This document shows positions 1 to 11,581 of a stretch of DNA of 64,000 nucleotides, piece after piece. The notes beneath the pieces were generated by a model, which worked only from the letters and a program-made list of their open reading frames with translations, searched no databases and was not told the DNA's origin. Within the stretch, counting starts at the first letter, position 1; every line of letters starts with the position of its first letter. A program made the translations under genes and the position numbers. Source of the stretch: Paramarasmius palmivorus (lineage: Eukaryota > Basidiomycota > Agaricomycetes > Agaricales > Marasmiaceae); NCBI GenBank assembly GCA_037176845.1, contig JAYKXP010000049.1, positions 310,001-374,000 on the forward strand, written 5' to 3'.

Positions 1-1492
1 CAAGCTGAGAAAGTCTAGAGAATCCGTCTGCAGGGCAAGTGAGTTGATGAATACACTCACGGCCTTTTCACTTACCTTGATGCCGCCTTCTCGTTGTCTT
101 GCATTCGTTTCGGTGTCCAGACTTCCAGTGATTCTTCTGACAAGCGCGGGTACAATATACCACCGAGTTACAGCCAGTACAGCGTTGGAAGACATGATGA
201 AGGTCGACATCTGAGTGCGGACACTATGGGCCAGTGTCAAATCGCTTCGGGTGGCGAGAAGTTACAAGAAAACTTACATTCGTGAATCCACAAATCCGGA
301 AAGCTTGATCCTCTGATTCACTTATCCGTTTACTAATCTCATATCTCCTAATTGCCTCATCGCGAAGGTGAAGCCATGCGTCAAGGGCTGGTCCACAGTT
401 TTTGAGTTGGACATCATCCGATGTCCTCATCTTTTGAGCGGCTCGGATATTGACAATTATCCGAATAAGGATTGGCCGATAAACGAGGTGCCGAGCAACT
501 CCCGTAAGGAACGTAGCGTATACACCAGCTAGGCTGTATGGTGCGTTGATGTTTCGGCGTTGGGAGTCCTCTATGATGATGCTGTGAGCCTTATAGATGG
601 CCTCGACGACTCCCGTGTCCAGTATACTTGCCAACAACGGGAGATTCCCTGTAGCGCACTGGGACAACATACCGAGACCTTGTCGCAAGCAGAATGACAA
701 GTCCTCGAAGTCGCTCCCTCGCCAATATTGTCGAGGAGAGCTAAGCTTCTTGACGAGAAGTGCAAGCCAACGCGCAGTATCCTTGCTTATGCAGGTGGAA
801 TATCCAAAAGTCTGGCAGAGATGCACAAGGATTATTACGCTGCTTCTAATCCTCTCGCAGGCGATCGGTTTTTGGGACATTTCGAACGCGATTCCTTTGA
901 TGGATATTGCGGGCATATTGTCGTTGGTCCTCTGGAGTACGACCTGCAAGGACTCTGAGGGCCGAGTCAAGTCCTCGTTCGCGAGAAGACACTCGAGCAA
1001 CAGGCCCACCGAGTCGCATAGATTTCTGAGCGCGCTATGAAATGTCCTGCTAGTATAAAGCCACATTTCAACCGTTATTGCAAGTATGTCGGGTGACGCT
1101 ACTAGGAGAGGACGTAGGTCGCGACGAAAATCACCGCATACAGCACTATAGGTGGGGTACGTGACAAGAACCGGGCATATTGCAGTAAACTGATTGATGA
1201 ATTCGGAGCCAAGGAATGTGGCGGGATGTTTGTCCAATGCACAACGGGCCAGGGAATGAATCCATGGCCAAATCTGAGCCCAGTTCTCAGTCACCGTCAG
1301 CACTGTGGATGGAGACTTGCCCTGCAACATTGTAGTAAGTCTGAACAATGAAAAAAGTGCCTGTTCTGTCCTTTTGTCCGGATGGTCGGGGTCGATTTCG
1401 GCCGGTGGAGGGTGTCGAAAGTCTTTCATCATGTACGAGAGACGAGTCGATAGACTCGACATGATGGGTTTTCCGGCGGATGTATTGAGCAA
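1..1492 (-). CDS. MYND-type zinc-finger protein (partial, runs off left edge)
   Basis: Reading leftward, exon 1 is 278-1492, intron 1 is 224-277 (GTAAGT...ATAG), exon 2 is 76-223, and a second intron (28-75) leads to an exon that leaves the window. Splicing intron 1 joins ...GFTN to CPHSDVDLHHVFQRC, followed by TGCNSVVYCTRACQ and HWKSGHRNEC, which supplies the ordered Cys/His ligands of a MYND finger. The finger lies after about 400 residues of otherwise unassignable helical sequence, an arrangement common in expanded Agaricomycete families. MYND fingers bind proline-rich peptides; the partner here is unknown. The first ATG at 1492 is used, but an internal Met 11 codons in (about 1462) is equally possible. 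The gene is divergent from the mannosyltransferase that starts 306 bp away. The C-terminus is not visible. Confidence 0.8.
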
Positions 1493-1798
1493 AGAGGGGA
1501 AAAAAGGGTTCCGACGCGACGAGTCTTGTCTTTATAACGCCTCGAGCAGAACCGAATCCAGGACAACAAAGGAAGAAAAAAACAACAGTCAGGACCCCAA
1601 ATCAGAACAATGAGCGCTTGATGACAGTCTGATGTAGACTTGATCTAAAAGTACGAATTGAGTAAGCGGAACATTGTTTCCTGAACGTCCCACGTTGCAG
1701 GCGCGGCACGCTGCACAGCACCACTTCGAGCGGCTAGTACTATTCTTACCTTCCACGATGCCTTTCCACCGCAGCCATCACCACAGGACGGAAGTCAA
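1493..1798. promoter_or_regulatory. Shared upstream region of divergent MYND and GT15 genes
   Basis: These 306 bp separate two start codons on opposite strands and must hold both promoters. I see no clear TATA box and no other gene. Confidence 0.4.
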
Positions 1799-3436
1799 AT
1801 GGGAAGGATAGTAAGAAACGTCATCATCGCAATTGGCATATTCGTATGTTTCTCAGATTCTCCTGTCACCTTGGATCTGGTTAAAGAATTACTTTTCTAG
1901 GGCGCTCTCCATTACATATTCATTGCGTCGCGTTGGGACAATTTCCAAAGCCAGGATCAGAGAGACAGGTTCATGGAGAAGTCTGAAGAAACAAAGACCA
2001 TTGTAGATGAGGATACTGGCGACCCGAAGCTTGCAAACGCTACGTTCGTGATCCTAGCGCGAAATTCCGAACTGGATGGTGTTATTCAAAGCATCCGAGC
2101 GATTGAAGATCGTTTCAATGCAGGCAGATATCCATTTGTGCTTTTGAACGACCAGCCATTTTCCGATACCTTCAAAAAGTACGCTATCTTCAATGTCGTG
2201 CACATAACAGTCACTTACAACGCGAAATAGACGAGTATCTGTCTTGACACCGTCACTCGTAGAGTTTGGGACCATACCAAAAGAGCACTGGAATCAGCCA
2301 GACTGGGTTGACGAAGAAAAGGCATCGAAGGGCCGGGAACAGATGAAGGTGTTGAATGTCAAGTACGGTGGTAAGGGGCTTGTCTTTCTGACGTGTTTGC
2401 TTGCTGACTTCTTGAATTAGATAGCGTGCCATATCGCAACATGTGCCGCTTCAACTCTGGCGTGAGTGTTTCTCTAGAATGTTAACGTTACAGTCAAGTT
2501 CAAACCACTTCTCAGTTCTTTTATCGGCACCCATTACTACAGAAGTATAGATGGTATTGGAGGATTGAGTACGTTTTCAATCTCTCATGCAAGGCGAAAT
2601 CATTCCAATGAGCATGCAGGCCCAACGTCAAGTTTCACTGCAACATCATCGATGACCCTTTCCTTTTCATGGAGAAAAATGACAAGATTTATGGTGCGCG
2701 GGCTATCTGTTATTAAAGATGTATCTTACGCAACATAGGCTTCACTATGACGGTCTACGAGATTCCTGGCTCTATCAAGTCGTTGTGGGGCCATATTAGG
2801 GGTTGAGTCATCCGCGAGTCTTCAAAGCCTCCTGCTCAACTTTATCCTAGATTTCATGGAGAAGCACCCTGAACATATTGCCAAGAACAACTCGATGCCC
2901 TTTTTGTCGAAAAGCAACGGACGAACATATAGCATGTGCCATTGTGGGTCCATGTTTTCAGACTTGACCTAGTGCCTGACTTAGCGTCTCCAGTCTGGAG
3001 TAACTTCGAGATTGCTGATATGGAATTTTGGCGTGGACCTGCTTATTCGGCATTCTTTGAACATTTGGATGCGACCGGGGGTTTCTACTATGAGGTATTG
3101 GCTCTCTTTCCAGTATCCGAAAGCTTTTTGTTGACATTCGTTTGCCAGCGCTGGGGAGATGCGCCTGTACACAGTATTGCCGCGGGGCTGTTCCTGCGTC
3201 GGGATCAAATTCATTTCTTTGAAGACATTGGTTACCAGCACGATGATTGGAGTCACTGCCCTTTATCAGATGAGATTTGGAATCGCGGGAGGTGCGCTTG
3301 CGATCAGAGCAGCAGCTTCGGTATGACTAGTGCAAGAAGTTAGTCCTTCGACGTTTCTGACTCGTTTTCCTTCTATCCAGATTATGACCAGAGTTCTTGT
3401 AAAAGGGATTGGGATCGTATGATGTTGCAGTCGTGA
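1799..3436 (+). CDS. GT15 family alpha-1,2-mannosyltransferase (Kre2/Ktr type)
   Basis: Eleven exons (1799-1843, 1901-2178, 2231-2370, 2421-2461, 2516-2568, 2620-2693, 2739-2801, 2851-2943, 2994-3094, 3149-3320, 3381-3436) sum to 1116 nt, giving 371 residues. The N-terminus is a short basic stretch and a hydrophobic anchor (about residues 5-24), as expected for a type II Golgi protein. Family landmarks in order are [40 protein letters not shown], the [13 protein letters not shown] stretch, and [17 protein letters not shown] followed by [16 protein letters not shown]. All of these are interrupted by introns in the DNA and rebuilt only by splicing. By family knowledge it transfers mannose from GDP-mannose to N- or O-linked glycans of secreted and wall proteins. 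It is shorter than many Ktr proteins because the lumenal stem is brief. Which Ktr paralogue it is cannot be decided here. Confidence 0.93.
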
Positions 3437-3761
3437 AAATAGAGTTTTTTCTGAACGGATGGTTGTTTCTTCGGTGCGAAGGTGTGAAGGGTTTCCTTTC
3501 AGTCTCAGTTCGCGGACTTACACAGGCGTCAATTCAGTGGAGGAAAAGCGCCATCCAATCCCCTTTTGGTGCTTATTGTATCTGGAGAAGCTTAAACCTG
3601 TGTTATTGGTCCTGATAGGCGCCTCTGCGGCCTTTTTTCTTATACTCCGACCACCATCATGATTTCTTCGCCACATTTTTTCTCTTAAACACCCATCGAT
3701 TCACGCACTTAACGCCCACAAGCCATCACGACCTATTCACGACCGCACGAAAACGACAAAA
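3437..3761. other. Intergenic, 3' end of GT15 gene and promoter of next gene
   Basis: No gene recognised. The last 100 bp before the ATG at 3762 are rich in C, A and T, as is usual for fungal 5' leaders. No TATA box is evident. Confidence 0.4.
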
Positions 3762-5600
3762 ATGGGCTTCAGATCCCGTTTCCTACGAAAATTACGGCAA
3801 CTCCCCTTGTTTATGCAACGAAAGCCATCTCTACACACCATACAATCACAGACGCCTTCCAATGTCCACCCTGTCATTCATGCCGACGTTCACCCGCCCC
3901 TTTCACCCGTCACAGAAGAGAACGTATCCTCGAACGAGTTTCCCGGCGTTGACGCACGCCTTGGCGACCAAACATCCCACGGACGTCATTCCGAATTGCA
4001 GCAACCTGTCGCGAATGGCAGCGCAAAACCTGATGAGGTGGTGTCGTCCGCCGTGGGCCCCCCCATAGCACCCAGTGAAAATCCGGAAGCAATTGTACAG
4101 TCTCCGCCTGAAACGACTGATACTGCCATCAGCACCGCTCAACCTGACTACGCGCCAGGATCTGTGCTTCACCACGACCAGTACATCGCAGTTCAGCCTT
4201 CAAGCTGTTTCATCATTCCTTGTGGACGTGATGATTATCTTGTCCGCGTTCTTCGTCGTGTCAATCTCGGTGATGTGGAATTTGCTCGGAGCGGAGAGGT
4301 CAGACTGGTAGCGCCTGATGCGTTCTATAAACCACAGATTGGGCACTGCGTGCTCATTCAGTTTGGTGTTTTCAAATACATCTCACGCGTTCTTTTGAAG
4401 ATATCTGCAGACGAGGGCCCAAATCCAGAGGAATACGGTGCTACTGATCCTCATCGAGATCTCAGCGAAAATCAATACCATAGTCCATCGCCACCTCCAG
4501 TGCGTGGTGCTCGTCCAGAATCTGTGTTCAATACTCCTGCTACCCAATCAACTATGCATGTACTGCACACTCCCGGCCCACCGCGACCTCGTTCAGCGTT
4601 TGGAACGCCGTACAGGGCAGGTGCCTACCTTCCACCTACCGGTGCACGACGAGGATATACGGAGTTGGATTCTAACTTGATGGTGCAGGTTCGTTTATCT
4701 AATTGTTATGAGTTCATATTTATCTATAGATTTCTGATATACATCGTGTAGGATGCGTATCATGAAGTAGATTTGACATCATCTGTTGAGCTGGTGGCCA
4801 ACATGAGACTCCGAAATCTTCCCTCTCGCGGCGAACTATCAGAACAGCCTCAGTCTGAAGAGAGATCAATTCCGACGCCAGGTCCTCTTCCACTGTCCGA
4901 CCCGCGAATGGAAGATGACTTATCATCTTCAGACGATGAAAATGAGGGCAGTACGCCAGTAGCTGCACAGGCAGCAGCTGAAGCGAAGATGGACATTCCA
5001 AACCAGAGGCCCCTCTCGAGCCACTGGAGTCCATCCTCGCGGGGTTCTAGCGACTCTTCTATCATCACGGACAACCATGGATATCCGCAAAGGCGGTCGC
5101 AGTCTCATTCAAATGGGCCTTCACTCCAGCCTAGGCCCCATCACGGATCCCTTCCGCTCAGTACCAGTAGAACTGCTCGTGTTCACCACGAGCAACCTTC
5201 GTCATCACACTTCCCACCAGGTTTCCTGCCATATGGTTCACCGTCGACACTCGGTGGCCTCGGTGGGTCCCAGAGACAGGATATGCCGTATCAATCACAA
5301 CGTGGCGATCGTAGGCTGAGAGACGTTACGGTTCGATTCAGCGAGCAGGACACTACCCTTGATGATGCCGAGAGACACATTCAAATAGGTACAGCTTCAC
5401 AGTCTGGTTCTAGGAGTGCAGGTTCGAGTTCGGGTCCGGGTCCGGGTTCGGGTTCGGGAGACGCATTCTTTTCGAACGTCTCGCAGCGAGCGCCAGAGGG
5501 TGGGACCACAATCCCTCTGCCTCCAGTGCACCCTATCGGTGATATTGCATCTCATTCTAGTATAATTCGGCATCATGCCTACAGTGACACGTCCGGGTGA
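3762..5600 (+). CDS. Orphan Ser/Pro-rich, largely disordered protein
   Basis: Two exons (3762-4688 and 4752-5600) with one 63-bp intron (gttcgt...gtgtag) in phase 0 give 591 residues. The N-terminus is basic (MGFRSRFLRKLRQLP). Most of the chain is Ser/Pro/Gly-rich and probably disordered, with acidic and serine patches near residue 360. One compact-looking stretch, about residues 145-215, contains SCFIIPCGRDDYLVRVLRR and later GHCVLIQFGVFKYISRVLLK, and may be a small beta-rich fold. A run of GSSSGPGPGSGSG near the C-terminus comes from a short hexamer repeat. I do not recognise the family. No signal peptide or membrane span is visible. A scaffold or signalling protein is possible, but nothing here proves a role. 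Confidence 0.7.
5421..5458 (+). repeat. Short hexamer repeat (gggttc / gggtcc) inside a coding exon
   Basis: About six imperfect copies of a 6-bp unit encode Gly-Ser/Gly-Pro dipeptides in the C-terminal part of the orphan protein. Such repeats vary in copy number by replication slippage. Confidence 0.6.
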
Positions 5601-6591
5601 TGAAAAGACCTTTGTTGCGCGTTGAGTCGGTACCCAAAATAGATTTATGTTTTTTTAAACTGCTATAGCTAGTGATGTTGGGTCGCGGGTGAAATTCCAG
5701 TCTAGTCAGTTGCTCACTATAGCAGCTTCTACGTTGGTATTTAGCTCAAGTCTAGCTGTAAACGACCTACAAACCAAGAAAATTATTAAGTATGCGCCGT
5801 AACTTAGAGGGCCCGTCGGGAAGGATAGCCCGTGTGTACGGCAATGTGAAGCGAGTTCCGGCAAATCGCACGCGTGACACTCTGTGGTTGCTCTTGGACT
5901 GTCGTTCCAGCTTCCAAATGTCGATGTTGCTACCGTCTTGACGTCCTCGACGCCCGTGAAACTGCAACACAGAAACTGTGGAGCTCCCGTAGTCCTTCCT
6001 CGGTATGTTGCTATGTGTTCATTCTATCAGTTCCTGAGACTGAAATAAGCGAAAAGCGATCAATTACCCTCCCAGATATTCACACTTTACACCGAGCATG
6101 CTGCAATAGGCTGCAATGGATTGAATGGTTAGTTATTGTGCGTTATCCATTTGTCGAATCTCCTGATGCTCATTCATCCCGCATTCATCCCGCAGTTGGG
6201 TTTCAGGAAGAGACATATACAAATCACAGCTCTGACATGCTTGCTACGCTGGCTAAACTATTCTACGATCAAGAAGAACGCGACGATCGGCAGCTATTGA
6301 AAGCCGCTTAGTCGCTAAAATTCCTCTTGTGAATTTCCATTTCTTCACTACCAACCGTCTGTTTATTATGGCACAGCCGGCAGGACGTAACGCTAAGCAG
6401 GAACAAGCAGGGTCATGCTACGGAGATGACAAGTTTTTGCATATAAAAGTCTCGACGCGGAAAGGATTCGCAAAGCTCTCCCTTCTCCTCATCCCCATTG
6501 ACCTTCCGAGGTCGTCCTCTCCCTCATACACACGTTCATTTCCATTTCTTTTCTGAATAGTTTCAGACACATCACGATCTTTACCTGAGAG
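5601..6591. other. Intergenic, promoter of the six-module secreted protein gene
   Basis: An open frame at 5874-6311 has no recognisable protein features and I do not call it. An 11-bp tandem duplication (cattcatcccg, twice) lies at 6171-6192. The TATA box of the following gene is at 6442. Confidence 0.4.
6442..6448 (+). promoter_or_regulatory. TATA box of the six-module secreted protein gene
   Basis: TATAAAA lies 150 bp upstream of the ATG at 6592 and is followed by a pyrimidine-rich leader. The spacing suits a transcription start near 6475-6485. TATA-bearing promoters in fungi often belong to strongly regulated or highly expressed genes. Confidence 0.55.
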
Positions 6592-9500
6592 ATGCCCTCG
6601 GTGCGCTCTCTCTTTGTAACCTTCGCTGCCGCTGTGGCATGTGCGACCGGAGTTGTCGCTTCTCCCTCCTCCCATTACTCCCCTGTAAAACCTCTCGATG
6701 GTCTAGTTCCACGAGGAGCCATTTTTGATCCACGCTGCGAGTGCTACACCACACCACTTCCTGTTGTCATCGACGACTGTACCACCAAGGTCACCCCGCT
6801 TCTTGACCAGCTCAGTACGTCTTCATTTGACTCTGCTTCAAGTTCCATAGTCTAACCATGGGTTGCAGAATCCTTGAGCTCTGCCGACTGCACTGCGGAT
6901 AAAGTCAAGCCCATCGTTGATGAAATAAAAGGTGTTGTCTCGGCTGGGGTGGAACAGCTCACCTATCTTGGCAAAGGGAATGTAGCTGTGGAGTTTGTAC
7001 TTTCGACAGGAGAGGGTTCTTTGTCTGTTGCCGATGCCGCTAAGTCACTCGCAGGTCTAGTCAATGTACGTTTTCGTGATATCGCCCACGAGATTTGCTC
7101 ATAGTTCTTCACCAGCTTATTTTCGGAACCATTGCCATTGTCCTCAAGCTGGTCGTCTCTGCACAATTCACTGCTGTCATAGCAATTTTTGCCGACCTAA
7201 CGCAAGTTCCGATTTACTAAACCATATTCTCGCTTGTACTCATGAACGTTTAGTGTGACTGTCGCTCAACTTGTCAGCGTATCCTGTTCACTGGTTACCG
7301 TGGACGGCGGATTGTTGGCAGCGATCCTTCCTTCAATCCAGAGCTCACTCGGCGTTGTCATAACGCTGGGTGTTTCTTCGCACTTCGGCTTCCTCGGCAT
7401 CGACTTTGTTCAGCTTGCCTCAGAGCTTGGAGTGGCTATTGGCCTCGGGATTGGATCTGACGTTGCAGTAGAAGCCACAGTCTCGCTCGTGAGCATTGTG
7501 ACTGCCGCAAATGTCACCTTGGTCCCTCTCGTGCAACAACTCCGTAGGTATCTTCGCTTCCGTGAGAAAATAATCTGACCATGCCCTGCAGAGAGCTTGA
7601 GCGTGAACGATTGCAACTCCACCAATGTGCTAGCCATCGTTCTTCAAATCAAGGCTGTTCTCATTGGCTTGATTGCTCAAATCCGTGTCCTTGTCGGTCA
7701 AAGCATTGAGGTCGTTCTTGCATCGGACTCTGGCTCCGTGATTTCCGTGAGTTTCTGCTGTAAGCAATCAAAGCGTCGACTGATGATTGTCTTTCAAGGT
7801 CTCTGACGCAGCCAGCCTCATTGGCGCTCTGGTCATCTCAATATTCGACGCGATTTGCATCGTTATTCGCACGGTCTCCCAGAACGAAGCCAAGGCTGTG
7901 GTCTCCATCCTTGTAGATCTCGGTCTCACCGTTGGAGAATTCATCAAGGTCTCCATCTCCGTGGTCACTTTCGATGGAGGATTGCTCGTTCCCTTACTCC
8001 CCATCATCAAAGAATACCTTGGAATATGCATCACATTGGGCATCACCTCTTCCTTTGATTTCATTGGTGTCGACTGGGTTCAAATCGGTGTCGTTGGCGT
8101 TGTTGGCGGGGGTGTTATTGGAGGTGGTGCAGGCCTGGCAACTACCGTGAGCTCTGTGATCGCTATCACCTCCACATTTGCTACTGGAGGAGGCTCGCTT
8201 CCCACTGGTAACCCCGGCAACGGTGTTCAGCCCACATCGTCTATCCTCACCAGCGTTATAAACGGAGGCACTACGACTTTCAGCGCTCCTGTCGCAGTTC
8301 CTACCTCAGGCGAGTCGGAAGACGACTGCGAAGAGGACGATGAAGAGGATCAAACAGGCACAGGTAATGGTTCAGGCCATGGAAATGGTGGAAACGGAAA
8401 CGACAATGGAAACGGCAATGGAAACGGAAATGGCAATGGAAACGGAAATGGCAATGGAAACGGAAATGGCAATGGAAATGGAAATGGCAATGGAAACGGT
8501 GGAAATGGAAATGAGGAGGAAGAATGTGACGAGGAAGGTTCCTCTGCCCCAGGCGGTGGTGCCACGACTGTGCCCCCTGCATCTGCCTCTGCCTCTGTCC
8601 ACACCTCCGGCTCTATTCCTACCGTTGTTGCATCATCATCATCAGTGCCCAACTCGATCCCCACTCTTGCTCCTTCCACTGGTGCCTCTACATCTGCACC
8701 CGTTGCACCCTCTACCGTCATCCCCACCAGTTCTGTACCGTCTTCCGCAATCTCGTCCGGAACGCCAGTCGGCAGTTCATTGCCCTCAGGACCCCAATGC
8801 TCCGCAGGTGCTGGGACTTCCAGCGTTGTGTCCGCCGTGACTATTGTCGCCGATGTTAGCGCTAAGATTTCTGTGCTGGTTGAAACCTTGAGTACGTTCT
8901 CCTTTTTCTCAGATTTCATGGTCGCTAAATTGCGTTACAGAGAATTTGAGTGCATCAGACTGCAATGCTGACAAGATCCAGCCTATTGTCGATGAGATCA
9001 AGGCCGTGTTTGTGGCAGCTACAGTGCAGATTAAGGTCCTTGTTGGTGCCAGTGTACAAACAATCCTTGATACTGGATGCGGTCAAGTCAGCTCGACCTC
9101 TGAATTTGTGGCCGCATTCGGTGCTGTCATCAATGTAAGTAGTTTGGCCTGGCTTATCTATGACATGCTCACTCTTCACTTAGCTGGTGTTTGGTGCTAT
9201 CAGTGTCGTGCTCAAGACGGCTGGATCTGCTCAGGCCAGTGTCATCATCTCGATATTCGTTGAGCTTGGGTATGTCTCTACGCTCGCCGTCCGACCTTTA
9301 TATTGATCAGCCATACAGTGTCGTCATTGGAGAATTCGTTCAGATCGTCTGCACTGTGGTCGATGGAGGGATCATTGGTTTGCTCATCCCCATCATTAAG
9401 GTCTCCCTGGGAGTTTGTATTCAATTGGGCGTGACATCCTCTTTCGAGTTCCTGCAGTGCGACTTCACTCAAATTGGCATCGACCTCGGCATCACTGTCG

Positions 9501-11581
9501 GAGCCGGCATCGTGTCCCTCGTCGACGTGGTTGCCAACGTCACCACCACTGGCAAGTTTTGAGTCTCTTCCTTTTGTTGACCAAAGCTTACCGGTCGTTT
9601 TTAGTTACACCTTTAATTGAGAAACTCAAGGGATTGAGTGCGGCCGACTGCACGGCAGACATCATTGGCCCCATCGTGGTTGAGCTCAAAGCTTGCCTCA
9701 ATGTTGCTATCGAACAGGTCACTCTCCTTGTCGGAGCTTCGGTAGACGTGGTTCTCGCTAGCGGAGGCTCTGTTATCTCCACTGAGGAATGTGGTAAATT
9801 GATCGGTGCATTGATTACTGTGCGTAATGTGCTTCGTCGTGCGACCTATTTCACTCACTCTACCCATAGCTCATCTTGGAAGGCTGTGGCGCTGTGCTCA
9901 AGGTTGTCCTATCTGCAAACTCTTCCGCTGTCATTTCTCTTTTCGCAGAACTCGGGTAAGTGGCCTTTCATGGTTTAGAAGCTGACATTCTCTAACTTTC
10001 CTCGCAGTATCGTTATTGCCGCATTCATCAAGATTTGCGTGTCAGTCTCTGTCTTCAATGGAGGACTTATTGCAATCCTCGTTCCGATTATCAAGACCTC
10101 GCTTGGTCTTTGCGTCACGCTTGGAATTACAGGATCATTTGACTTCTTGGGCATCGACTTCACTTCTATCGGCCTTGGCGCTACTGTTTCCATTGTTACC
10201 ATTTTGAACAACGCTACCTCTCACTGCCAGCCTCTCATTGAGAAACTCCGTAAGTCTCGTCTTCCATTTGCTGTTAACAGTTTCTGATTTTGTTTTTCAG
10301 AGGGCTTGACTGCGGACCAATGCACTGTCGATGTCATTAGCCCAATCGTCGTCGATTTGAAGGTTATTTTGACTTTGGCTATCCAGCAAATCCAAGTCCT
10401 TGCTGGTGCATCTTTGGAAGTTGTACTCGCTTCCGGATCTGGCGCTGTCATCTCTGTCCAAGAATGTGCTACCCTTGTAGGCGGACTCGTCACCGTAAGT
10501 CGCTGTCCTTCTAGCTCGCTGCCGGAAGTCTAACGCCTTTGCAGTTGGTCTTGAACGCTTGTGCTGCTGTGCTCAAGATTGTTGTGTCTGTCAACTCCTC
10601 CGCTGTCATTGGCGTCTTTGCCGAGCTTGGGTGAGTCTCCAGCCTGGTAGCTCTTTCTCCGGGTTCTGACCGTTTCTTCTCAGCGCTTGCGTTGGTGAGC
10701 TCGTCAAAGTGTCTTGCAACGTTGTCACTTTCGACGGTGGCCTTGTGGGTATCCTCACTCCCATCATCAAGACTTCTTTGGGCGTTTGCATCACTTTGGG
10801 TGTCTCTGCATCGTTCGACATCCTTGGAATTGACTTCACGCAACTCGGCCTCGACCTCGGAATCGCCGTTGGTGGTGGCGCCGCTGCTGTTGTTTCGCTC
10901 CCTGTCATCATTGCCAATGTCACTAGCCAGATTACACCCATTGTTGGCCAGCTCAAGGGTCTTAAGGCTTCGGAATGCGGTGGTGACCAAGTGGGCGCTC
11001 TGATTGGTCAAATCAAGGTCATCATCGGTGTTGCTACCGAACAGATCAAGGCCCTTGCAGGTGTTGCCGTAAATGTCGCCCTCGCTGGTTCAGATGGTGC
11101 TGTCCTCGAAATCAACGCAGCTGCCACCTTGGTTGCAGATCTCGTCAACGTATGTGCTCAACCTTTGATCTCGACGGCTTGATGCTCACCTCTTTTTGCA
11201 GCTTCTCTTCGGTTGCTTGGAAGCTGTTCTCAGCATTGTCGGTGTTGCACAGGCAAAGGTTGTTTTCGGTCTCTGTGCAGACCTTGGGTACGTGTCTAGT
11301 TCTCGAGAAAGCCATGTGTCGTTCGCTAACAGATGTATAATAGTGTTTCCATTGGTCTCCTCCTTCAAGCCTGCACATCGGTCATCGTTGGCTTGCAAGC
11401 TTCCCTCATTCCTCTTATCACCACCTCCCTTGGAGTTTGTATTCAACTCGCTATCACTACTTCCTTCGATTTCCTTGGCGTCGACTTCAACGGGTTGAGC
11501 AGTCAATTCGGGATCAACATCAGTGGTTCTTTGAATGCCATTCTCTCCGGTGGATTCAGACTCATCACCGGGTCGTTATGA
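6592..11581 (+). CDS. Secreted protein of six tandem hydrophobic modules with Gly-Asn linker
   Basis: Hand splicing gives 17 exons: 6592-6814, 6869-7065, 7116-7201, 7254-7543, 7592-7746, 7799-8891, 8941-9134, 9184-9269, 9319-9551, 9605-9819, 9870-9955, 10008-10249, 10301-10494, 10545-10630, 10684-11149, 11202-11287, 11344-11581. They sum to 4170 nt, or 1389 residues. Residues 1-23 form a signal peptide, followed by an RCECY/DDC cysteine segment. Six modules of about 170-190 residues follow, starting near residues 65, 265, 668, 855, 1033 and 1205. Each has a helix with LKGLSAADCTAD-type start, a GASVDVVLASG stretch, an acidic-Cys motif, a hydrophobic helix, and a block ending in LGVCITLG..SFDFLGIDFTQLG. 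Modules 2 and 3 are separated by about 220 residues of acidic, (Gly-Asn)n and Ser/Thr/Pro-rich linker, probably O-glycosylated. I do not recognise the fold. An extracellular or wall-surface role is inferred from the signal peptide and linker only. Confidence 0.88.
8376..8512 (+). repeat. In-frame Gly-Asn coding microsatellite (ggaaatggcaat type)
   Basis: Reiterated 6- and 12-bp units (ggaaac, ggcaat, ggaaat) encode alternating Gly and Asn in the linker between modules 2 and 3. Only the third codon base varies, so the dipeptide periodicity is kept. The antisense strand stays open here only because of this composition. Confidence 0.9.

Noticed and set aside
597..1040. 147-codon open frame on the plus strand
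   Set aside because: Antisense to the MYND-protein exon, which is supported by the spliced zinc finger; no features of its own.
5874..6311. 145-codon open frame
   Set aside because: No leader, domain, splice sites or coding bias that I can point to; it contains a short tandem duplication and sits in a promoter region.
8350..8919. Long open frame on the minus strand, opposite the Gly-Asn linker
   Set aside because: It consists of Pro-Phe/Leu dipeptides that are the exact antisense of the GN repeat; it stays open because of composition and lies inside a well-supported exon.
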